This document shows positions 25,289-35,342 of a DNA stretch of 64,000 nt, piece after piece; positions within the stretch are counted from its first letter, which is position 1; every line of letters starts with the position of its first letter. Under the pieces are notes generated by a model. That model worked only from the letters and a program-made list of their open reading frames with translations, searched no databases and was not told the origin of the DNA. The translations under genes and the position numbers were made by a program. Location: positions 1-64,000 of the forward strand of contig JBFWWP010000017.1 in assembly GCA_050246115.1 (NCBI GenBank), given 5' to 3'. The DNA is from JBFWWP01 sp050246115 (GTDB taxonomy: Bacteria > Planctomycetota > UBA8108 > UBA1146 > JAJFFE01).

Positions 25289-28200
25289 CTACTGGAAGTG
25301 CCATTGGGGCATGCTGAGCAACAGGCCGACGAGGTTGCGTACACGCTGCGCGTAGTCAGTGGCTGCGGGATCGAGCGCCTGGGGTTGGCCGCTGTTGTTC
25401 GTCTCGACGAACTCCAGGAGCAGCGACTTGTTGGACAGGCTCAGGTTGCCCTGGAACATCAAGTCGTCGAACAGGTCGACGATTTCGGCGGCGGCGGTTG
25501 CGCCGTTGGCGGTCAGGAACGCCAGGGTCGACCAGTTGTAGTCGCTGTCCTCGTTGGCGGCCAGCCGTCGCGCGAAGTTGATGCGCTCGAGCATGGTGCC
25601 GCTATCGACCCAGTTGCCGCCGGCCTCGGGCCAACCGTCGGGCTCGTCGCGATCGAACAGGTGCATGCCCATGCGACTGTTGAGCGCCGGCAAGTCTTGG
25701 CCGCTTGCCGTCGCCCCCAGCACGCGCAGGCTGCTGTTGATGAATTCGACCGGGGTCTTGACCTTGGCCGAGAAGTACTGCGGGTTCCAGAACGCACCCT
25801 GCTGGGTCGTCGGGTCGAGAATCGCACGCATTACCGTCTCGATGTTGCCCGGCGGCGACGTCGAGTACCACGCAGCCAGCGCGTCCGCGAGTAGGCTGCG
25901 CAGTGCCAAAGGCGCACTCTGGTCGTCGAAGGTGCTCAGCGTGATCTCGTCCGAGACGAAGCGATTGATCAACTTGAGGGAAATGAACTCGGCCGTGGAG
26001 GGATGTGCGACCAACGTGTTGATCACGTCGATTGCGTCCAGCACGCCGTCGACTCCCAAGCGCCCGGCGGGGATGTTCGTCTCATAAGGTGTGTTCTCGA
26101 ACACCACCTTGGCGCCGGTGTCGTGCTGGCTCGGATCGAAGCGGAAGGTCCAGACGCCGGACCGATCGCCGTAAAGTACGCTGCCGGGCGCGAGAGTCCG
26201 GTCGATGAGCCGGGGCAGCGCCGACAGGTCGTTGCTGGTGAGGGTGCGGTTGTGCACCTGGATCGCCAGCACGTTGGTGCCTGGGGTGAGGAGGAAGCGG
26301 TATGCATTCAGGGGCGCCACGAAGGTGTCGAGCGTGGCCTCGTGCGCCTCGCTGGTCGTGGTGGTCGACGGCGGAATCGGGCCGGCGTTCTTCATCGAGT
26401 CGCTACGGGCGATCTCGACGCCGTTCAAGTAGGCCACGAACCCGTCGTCGTAGGCCATTTCGAAGAGCAGGTTCTCAATGGCATTGAGATCGGGGATCGT
26501 GAAGTCGTAGCGCATGTAGAGCGACGCATAGTTGCCCTGCATGTCGAGGATCTCGGTGGCGTCGTCGCCGTCGCCAAAGCCAATGCCGGTGGGCCCGTTC
26601 AGCCACGTCGTCGTGTCGAAGCCCGGCAGGGTCCAGTCGAGCGTGGGGGCTCCGCCGACCCCTGGGCTCGGCTCGGTCGTACCCTTGAAGTACTTCCAGG
26701 TGTCGCCGATCTCGATGTGAGCGATGTCTGCGATCTGGAACGCATCGGTGATCGGAGGGTTGGTTGCGGAGTTCGGGAAACCCTGCGCCTGGAGTGGGCC
26801 GACCTTGCTGACCGTCCAGCCCGTGAAGCACTTCGCGAGCTGCACGATGTCGGTTTGGTCGTAGCCGTTGTCGACCCCCATGGCGAAGAGCTCGAGGATC
26901 TCGCGGGCGTAGTTCTCGTTGGGCTGCTGCGCGAGGTTCGAGACGTTGTCGAGGTAAATGAGCATGGACGGACTGGTCGCGCTGTAGAGCAAGAGGTCGC
27001 CGAAGTTGCCCAGGGCGTTCTCGCGGAAGAACTCGTACTCCTCCCACTCGACGTTGGCGGCTTCGAAACGCGCCTGAGACTCGTTCATCGCCGGGCCGCC
27101 GGTGGGATTCTCGAGTTCGCTCAGGTAGGCCGCGGTCTTGTCGTAGTCGGTCGTGAAGTGGTTCTCCCAGAACTCAGCGAGAACGTTCTGGAGCTGGCGA
27201 CGGGCATAGACGCCACGCACATGGACCAGCTTCTGCAACGCGTCGAGATCGGGAACCACGGGCCGCGGGGGGAGCGGCAGCGCGGTGCGCTCCGAGAGGA
27301 TCGGGATGAACGTGAAGTCGACGCTCGCCAGCGTGTTGTTGTGAACCTCGACCGCGATCACGTTGGTGCCAGCCTGGAAGGCTGACGTCGGGATGACGAA
27401 GTCCTCGGGGAAGCCGGAGCTGTGATTCTGCGGGGCCGGTGCATCGAATGCTGGGGGCACACCCGGCGTACCGCCCATGTTCCCGCGCGCGACCTCGACG
27501 CCATTGACGTAGGTTACCATGCCGTCGTCATAGTCGAGGCGCAGCACGATCTCGCTGAGCGCGGCCGGGTTGGCGATGAAGACTTCGCGGCGAAAGAAGA
27601 GCGACCAGTAGTTGCCCTGCATGTCGGTGATCTCGGTGCGGTCGTCGTCGTTGCCGTAGCCGATACCGGTTTGGCCTTGCAGCCAGGTCGAGTCATCGAA
27701 CGACAGCTGAGTCCAATCCGCAGGCGGGGCGACTTGGCCCTTGAAGTAGCGCCAGAACTCGTCGTCGGCGAGCAGGATGGTCTCCGTGGTCAGCACTTGC
27801 TCGCTGATAATGGCGTCTTCGCGCGCCATCAGCGCCGAGTTGGAAGCTTCGTCGATCGAAGCCGGGTCGAGTTGCTGCTCGATGTAGGCGGTCAGGCCGG
27901 TCGCCTGGATCTGCCCGACCTCGGTAGCGGTGGGTCCGTAGGCCACGCGATTGAGAACGTGACCGATGCGCTGCATCAGTGGGTCGGTTGGGGTGGCACC
28001 GCAGTCATAGGTGTTGCAGCCCAGCGTGTCTCCCGTCGGATCCGGTCCGCAAAGGAGGGGACCCGGCGCGGGCGGAGCACTGCCGCTCGCGAACAAGTAC
28101 TGCAGCAAGGAGACCGCGTCGGCGAGGTTGATCGCGCCGTTGTCGTCGACGTCCGCGGCGTCGGCGCAAGGCGACGCAGTGCCCGCGAGGAAGAGGTACC

Positions 28201-28363
28201 CGAGGAGCTGCACCGCGTCCGAGATGCTCAGGCCGCCGTCGGTGTCGAAGTCGCCGCGCCGGAACTCCGGTGGACCCGCCCACGCCAACGGGACTGCCAG
28301 GACGCAGAGGATCAGGGACCCCAGCAAGGGTCGCCAGCCTCGACCGAACGAACGTGAACGCAT
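25289..28363 (-). CDS. DUF1800 protein with N-terminal dockerin-like pair and two inserted beta-sandwich domains
   Basis: A 1024-residue exported protein. A signal peptide (GSLILCVLAVPLAWA) is followed directly by two dockerin-like repeats (DTDGGLSISDAVQLLGYLF and DDNGAINLADAVSLLQYLF) and a CGPDPTGDTLGC segment. DUF1800 begins near residue 130 (IGHVLNRVAYGPTATEVGQI) and includes RRQLQNVLAEFWENHF, NENYAREILELFAMG and QLAKCFTGWTV. It is interrupted twice by similar jelly-roll domains, each with GxGxGxxDDxTEIxDMQGNY and a YDDGxxxYxNGVEVAR-type strand (residues ~200-360 and ~555-710). It is co-transcribed with the DUF1501 gene. Function unknown. Confidence 0.9.
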   Translation of the reverse strand: MRSRSFGRGWRPLLGSLILCVLAVPLAWAGPPEFRRGDFDTDGGLSISDAVQLLGYLFLAGTASPCADAADVDDNGAINLADAVSLLQYLFASGSAPPAPGPLLCGPDPTGDTLGCNTYDCGATPTDPLMQRIGHVLNRVAYGPTATEVGQIQATGLTAYIEQQLDPASIDEASNSALMAREDAIISEQVLTTETILLADDEFWRYFKGQVAPPADWTQLSFDDSTWLQGQTGIGYGNDDDRTEITDMQGNYWSLFFRREVFIANPAALSEIVLRLDYDDGMVTYVNGVEVARGNMGGTPGVPPAFDAPAPQNHSSGFPEDFVIPTSAFQAGTNVIAVEVHNNTLASVDFTFIPILSERTALPLPPRPVVPDLDALQKLVHVRGVYARRQLQNVLAEFWENHFTTDYDKTAAYLSELENPTGGPAMNESQARFEAANVEWEEYEFFRENALGNFGDLLLYSATSPSMLIYLDNVSNLAQQPNENYAREILELFAMGVDNGYDQTDIVQLAKCFTGWTVSKVGPLQAQGFPNSATNPPITDAFQIADIAHIEIGDTWKYFKGTTEPSPGVGGAPTLDWTLPGFDTTTWLNGPTGIGFGDGDDATEILDMQGNYASLYMRYDFTIPDLNAIENLLFEMAYDDGFVAYLNGVEIARSDSMKNAGPIPPSTTTTSEAHEATLDTFVAPLNAYRFLLTPGTNVLAIQVHNRTLTSNDLSALPRLIDRTLAPGSVLYGDRSGVWTFRFDPSQHDTGAKVVFENTPYETNIPAGRLGVDGVLDAIDVINTLVAHPSTAEFISLKLINRFVSDEITLSTFDDQSAPLALRSLLADALAAWYSTSPPGNIETVMRAILDPTTQQGAFWNPQYFSAKVKTPVEFINSSLRVLGATASGQDLPALNSRMGMHLFDRDEPDGWPEAGGNWVDSGTMLERINFARRLAANEDSDYNWSTLAFLTANGATAAAEIVDLFDDLMFQGNLSLSNKSLLLEFVETNNSGQPQALDPAATDYAQRVRNLVGLLLSMPQWHFQ

Positions 28364-29049
28364 GATCCAACCTCCACGAATGCAGATCGCGGTACCTCGT
28401 CAGTCCAGGGACGACCTGGATCGGCCGGGAACGCGATGCCTGCGAGTAAGGAGTGAGCGAAATGCGGTTCGAGACCCCGTGAACCCGCCTCGTGCAAGCG
28501 GCAACCGATGACCCGTCGGCGAGGCGCGCCGCCTCGTCGACTTGCGGGGTTTGCAGCTCTTGTGAGTGGATTCCCTCGGCCCTCGAACTTCAGCCCTAGT
28601 TCACACTTGGCGCCAGCAAAGCAAGTGACGGGCCACGTCGGGCTCACCGCCTCCGACGCGGCTTGGCGAGTGCACGCTGCGCGCGGGAGAATGAGATCGG
28701 TGCGCTACTTGGGACAGATTACCGGCTCTCTGGCCTGGCGCTCGCGATGGAACTCGGAGAACGGGAGTCACGGTGCACCCCGTTCTGTTGTGCTGACTTT
28801 CCCGACACGCGACCCCGGGCAAACCGACAGCCTTCGAGGCCGGAGGCAACTCGGTACGCAACCGACTGGTGGCGTCGTCCACGCTTGAATGACCACCGAT
28901 CAACCGGTTAGATGGGGGCACACGGGCGCCTCCAGGAGCGATCACGGATCAAGGTATCGGTGAACCCGCGGCCGCCCACCGTCCGGGCGACGCCAGGAGC
29001 TGAGCTCGCACGGAGTGCGCGAGTCGCGGTACTCAGAAAGTGAGCAGAA
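28364..29049. other. Intergenic region between divergent genes
   Basis: A 686-bp gap between the DUF1800 gene (minus) and the cupredoxin gene (plus). It presumably contains both promoters. I found no convincing sigma-70 pair, RNA gene or repeat. The small frames here have no recognisable features. Confidence 0.4.
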
Positions 29050-30057
29050 ATGAAACGCCTTCACGACCGAGAAGAGCCTGAGCAGTGGGGTGCCGAAGTG
29101 CAGGTTCCGCAGTGCTGTTTGGCCGTGGGCCCAGGTCCCGAGCGTTTCCGGCGCACGAAGCTTCGAGTCTTCGGGCTCTGCCTGTTGGGCTGTGTCCTCG
29201 GCGTCGGCGGCCAAGCGACCTTTGCTGCGGATCAAACCATCGAACTCTTCAACTCGGCGTTCTTGCCGCAGAGCGTCACGATCGATCTCGGCGACACCGT
29301 GACCTGGGTCTGGGTCGCCGGGACCCACGTCGTGACGTCGGGACTTCCCAGTGGGATGCCGGGGACTCCCAATGAGCCGGGTCTGCTCTTCTCGCAAACC
29401 GTCGACGCGTCCAATCCGACCTTCAGCTACACCTTCTCGACCTACAGCCCCACCGGTTTTGCCTTCTTCGACGCCAACCACCCCGCTCAAATCGGGTTCA
29501 TCGCGCTCTCCGTGACCGAGCAGACCTTCGTCGTCAGGGTCTTGGATAACGTCTTCGAACCCGATCTCGTCGAGATCTTCGCCGGAGATTCGGTTCGTTG
29601 GGAGCACGAGCCAATGGAGATGGCGCACACCGTCACCAGTGGCTTGTCGTCGGCGCCCGCAGACAACCCAGGAGCGGTCTTCAACGCGCTGTCGACCGAC
29701 TCGCAGCCGGTGTTCGTTTTTCAGTTCCTGCAGGCGGGTGACCAACCGTATTTCTGCATCCCGCACGAACTGCTGGGAATGACTGGCCTCGTGAGCGTTC
29801 AGCGACGTTTCGTGCGCGGCGATGCCAACGAAGACGGCAGCGTCACCATTGCCGATCCGGTCGTCACTCTCGCCTACCTGTTCCAGGGGGCCGCGGCAAC
29901 CTGCTTGGACGCTCACGATGTCAATGACGACGGATCCATCGACGTGGCCGACGCGGTCTCCTCCTTGGGCTATCTCTTCGCCGGCGGCCCAGAGCCCGAC
30001 GATCCGTTCCCCGCGGACGGCGCGGATCGCACGGATGATTCGCTGCGTTGCTACTGA
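29050..30057 (+). CDS. Double-cupredoxin protein with C-terminal dockerin-like pair
   Basis: A 335-residue exported protein. The signal sequence (LRVFGLCLLGCVLGVGGQATFA) sits unusually far in, at ~38-60, so the true start may be later (for example a GTG near 29125). Residues ~62-155 and ~158-252 are two plastocyanin-like domains. The second has a full type-1 copper site: H193 (MAHTV), C236, H239 and M244 in YFCIPHELLGM. The first keeps H93 but has FFDANHPAQIG where Cys-x-x-His should be, so it probably does not bind blue copper. Two dockerin-like repeats follow (ANEDGSVTIADPVVTLAYLF and VNDDGSIDVADAVSSLGYLF). A 15-bp hairpin lies just past the stop. Confidence 0.85.
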   Translation: MKRLHDREEPEQWGAEVQVPQCCLAVGPGPERFRRTKLRVFGLCLLGCVLGVGGQATFAADQTIELFNSAFLPQSVTIDLGDTVTWVWVAGTHVVTSGLPSGMPGTPNEPGLLFSQTVDASNPTFSYTFSTYSPTGFAFFDANHPAQIGFIALSVTEQTFVVRVLDNVFEPDLVEIFAGDSVRWEHEPMEMAHTVTSGLSSAPADNPGAVFNALSTDSQPVFVFQFLQAGDQPYFCIPHELLGMTGLVSVQRRFVRGDANEDGSVTIADPVVTLAYLFQGAAATCLDAHDVNDDGSIDVADAVSSLGYLFAGGPEPDDPFPADGADRTDDSLRCY

Positions 30058-30063
30058 AGTAGT

Positions 30064-30096
30064 CCCAAATCAAGCGCGCACCGCGCTTGATTTGGG
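30064..30096 (+). terminator. Perfect 15-bp hairpin after the cupredoxin gene
   Basis: CCCAAATCAAGCGCG (30064-30078), a CAC loop, then the exact reverse complement at 30082-30096. It starts 7 bp after the stop codon. It lacks a following T-run, so it may act as a terminator or transcript-end stabiliser rather than a classical Rho-independent terminator. Confidence 0.7.
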
Positions 30097-30162
30097 CCTA
30101 GAGTCTCTCCAAGGGGAACTCATTCGCTGGGCTCTGAAACGATGGTGGCTCCATCGCCCAGC

Positions 30163-30330
30163 ATAGCGTGCCCAACCCGGCATAGCGTGCCCAACCCGGC
30201 GTCGACGATCCTACCCCGCCTCATCCCCTCTTCTTCCCTGCCCAACGCACCAACGCGACGCATACGTACGACCCCACGCCCTGCCGCACTCCCCGGCGCG
30301 CCCTGGGAGCGCGGACAGCCTGTCCGCATC
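30163..30330 (+). repeat. REP-like element with 17-nt palindrome, plus a 19-bp tandem duplication
   Basis: CATAGCGTGCCCAACCCGG occurs twice in tandem at about 30163-30200. Downstream, GCGACGCAT and then the block ending in GCGGACAGCCTGTCCGC (palindrome at 30311-30327, 1-nt loop) match the two longer copies at 60.5 and 60.75 kb. This shared block is the same repeat family. It lies in the 500-bp gap before the PAS gene, and no gene is visible in that gap. Confidence 0.75.
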
Positions 30331-30557
30331 TTGGCCACTCGCGCCGCGGAACCTCCCGGAGAGCGCCGACGCCCGCGCGAAGTCCTGCCGCGCTGCCCTC
30401 CCGGCCAAGTAGGGAAGGGCGCGACTCCGCTCATCCCCGGGGGCCGTGTCGTTGGCTTCGCGGGCTCATCCCGGCGGGGGTCAAGTCTCGCAGCGGGGCC
30501 GGCCGATCATCCTGGATGCAGCGCGCGCACGCCCTAGGACGATGAGGAGATTGCGCC

Positions 30558-31082
30558 ATGGCGAGGCCCAGGATCACGCCGACGGGAGTCGAGCGGTTCT
30601 TCTCCGAGGACGAGATCATTGTCAGCAAGACCGACCGCAAGGGGCTGATCACCTACGCCAACGAGACGTTCATCCGGATGGCGGGCTTCTCCGAGGCCGA
30701 ACTGCTCGGGCAACCGCATCACTTGATTCGCCACCCGGACATGCCGCGGTGTGTCTTCAAACTCCTGTGGGAGACGATTCAAGCCGGAGACGAGATCTTC
30801 GCGTACGTCGTGAATCTGTCGCGAAACGGGGACCATTACTGGGTCCTGGCGCACGTCACGCCAACTCTGGACGCGCGCGGTCAAATCGTCGGCTATCACT
30901 CGAATCGCCGGGTCCCCGAGCGCGCCGCCGTGGACGCCACGACGCAGCTCTACTCGGCCTTGTGTGCCGAAGAGCGGCGCCACTCCGACCCACGCGAGGC
31001 ACAACAGGCGTCGTCCCAGCTCCTGAGCGCGACGCTCGCGGCCGGTGGCGTGGGGTATCCCGAGTTCGTATGGTCGCTGTGA
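30558..31082 (+). CDS. Aer-type PAS sensor protein
   Basis: A 174-residue soluble protein. Residues ~15-125 form a PAS domain with the hallmark of Aer-type sensors (YANETFIRMAGFSEAELLGQPHHLIRHPDMP), which in characterised members binds FAD and reports redox or oxygen status. No transmembrane segment or output domain is present. The C-terminal 50 residues are polar and of unknown role. The ATG follows GAGGAG. The next gene, 29 bp downstream, encodes the matching chemotaxis signalling module, so the two probably work together. Confidence 0.88.
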   Translation: MARPRITPTGVERFFSEDEIIVSKTDRKGLITYANETFIRMAGFSEAELLGQPHHLIRHPDMPRCVFKLLWETIQAGDEIFAYVVNLSRNGDHYWVLAHVTPTLDARGQIVGYHSNRRVPERAAVDATTQLYSALCAEERRHSDPREAQQASSQLLSATLAAGGVGYPEFVWSL

Positions 31083-31111
31083 CGGGAACTGGGACAGAGC
31101 GGAGTACTGAC

Positions 31112-32350
31112 ATGCCGGTAGCAAGCGCCGTCGAGGACCTATCGCCCGCGGAAGCCATCGCGGAGTTGCTCGAGCTGCGGCAGCGGATCGCCACCTACGA
31201 CCGTGCCATCGAGAAGGCGACAGCGGTATGTTCAGCGGCAGCCCATGGGGATATCGATCGCCGGGTGCTCGACATCGATGAACAGAGTTCTCTCGCCGGT
31301 TTCCTCCACAGCATCAACCAGTTGCTCGACCTCACGGAAGCCTACGTTCGCGAGGCTGGGGCGGCGCTGCGCCATGCGAGCGAAGGGAAGTTCTACCGCA
31401 AGGTGCTTCCACGGGGTCTCCACGGCGCGTTCGCGCGCAGCGCAGAGCTGATCAATCAGGCGACCTCCGTGATGGAGGGGAAGACCGCCGAACTGGCGCG
31501 CTCCCACCAGCAGCGACTGGAACTCGCCGCGAGCTTCGAGGAGTGCGTGAAAGGCGCGGTCGTACGCGTGGCAGAGGCGGCCACCAACTTGCGCGAGACC
31601 GCCGAGTCGCTCGCCGGAACCGCCGACGACACTCGCGACCGCGCACGTGCGGTCAGCGAGGCGTCCCAAGCGGCGTCACGCAGCGTCGTCGCGGTTGCTG
31701 CCGGCGCCGAGCAGATGACTGCCTGCTCGCGGGAAGTAACGCGCCAAACGAGTCAGGCTACGACGGCTGCCGAGCAGGCAGTGAGGGATGCGGACCACAC
31801 GAGCACGACCGTGCGCGGTCTTTCGAGCGGGTCGAAACGGATCGAATCGGTGCTCGGCATTATCACGACGGTCGCCAGTCAGACGAGGTTGCTCGCTCTG
31901 AATGCGACCATCGAGGCCGCCCGCGCCGGCGAGTCCGGGAAAGGCTTCGCGGTCGTGGCGAGTGAGGTCAAGAATCTCGCGGCGCAGTCGGCCACGGCGG
32001 CGGACGACATCCGTGCCCACATCGGCAACATGCAGGTGTCGACGGGAGAGGCCGTCGATGCGATCGGCAGCATTCACGGGACGATTCGCAATCTGGATCA
32101 GAGTCTGTCGGCGATCGCGGGCACCGTGGATGAGCAGTTCCGAGCGGTCGAGGAAGTCAATCGCGGGATCCACCAGGCTGCGGAGAGCACCCAGCGCGTG
32201 AGCGAGCACATCGCCCACGTCGACCGTGCCGCATGTGGCACCAGCGTTGCCGCCGGCGCCACGCTGGACGCCGCGGGCTCGTTGGGTGAGCTGGCGGAAC
32301 AGCTCCGCGATGGCGTCGAGCGTTTTCTGCACGCGATTCGAGCCGACTGA
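31112..32350 (+). CDS. Soluble methyl-accepting chemotaxis-type signalling protein
   Basis: About 412 residues. The ATG at 31112 is chosen for the GGAG 7 nt upstream; the frame extends back into the PAS gene region without similarity. Residues ~45-125 look like a HAMP-like helical segment (GDIDRRVLDIDEQ, INQLLDLTEAYVREAGAAL). The MCP signalling hairpin (LLALNATIEAARAGESGKGF, VVASEVKNLAAQSATAADDI) is intact. There is no membrane segment, so the receptor is cytoplasmic. It would control CheA, presumably with PAS input from the adjacent gene. No che genes lie in the window. Confidence 0.92.
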   Translation: MPVASAVEDLSPAEAIAELLELRQRIATYDRAIEKATAVCSAAAHGDIDRRVLDIDEQSSLAGFLHSINQLLDLTEAYVREAGAALRHASEGKFYRKVLPRGLHGAFARSAELINQATSVMEGKTAELARSHQQRLELAASFEECVKGAVVRVAEAATNLRETAESLAGTADDTRDRARAVSEASQAASRSVVAVAAGAEQMTACSREVTRQTSQATTAAEQAVRDADHTSTTVRGLSSGSKRIESVLGIITTVASQTRLLALNATIEAARAGESGKGFAVVASEVKNLAAQSATAADDIRAHIGNMQVSTGEAVDAIGSIHGTIRNLDQSLSAIAGTVDEQFRAVEEVNRGIHQAAESTQRVSEHIAHVDRAACGTSVAAGATLDAAGSLGELAEQLRDGVERFLHAIRAD

Positions 32351-32374
32351 GTCGGAGCCGCGTGCGTCCGACCG

Positions 32375-35116
<2,742 letters not shown>

Positions 35117-35342
35117 GGTGCGACCTTTCGTCTCGGGCCGTCGCGACGCCGCACTGTAGCGCCATCCGCCGATTCCGACAGCTGTTCGGGATATCGGTCG
35201 TTCGGCGTCCGAGCTGGGACGCCTTCGGAAAGTGGGCCTTCTGGCCCGCAGCGCCGGCCTCTTGGGGGCAACCCGATGGGGTCGACCTGGCATGCCGGGG
35301 CCGATCCGAGAGACTTCTCACCGACATTCTTGAAGAATCGCG

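Noticed and set aside
26003..27385. 460-residue plus-strand frame inside the DUF1800 gene
   Set aside because: Antisense to well-supported DUF1800 motifs.
28465..28490. tRNA-like T-loop (GGTTCGAGACCC)
   Set aside because: The T-stem does not pair and no anticodon or acceptor stem is present at the right distances.
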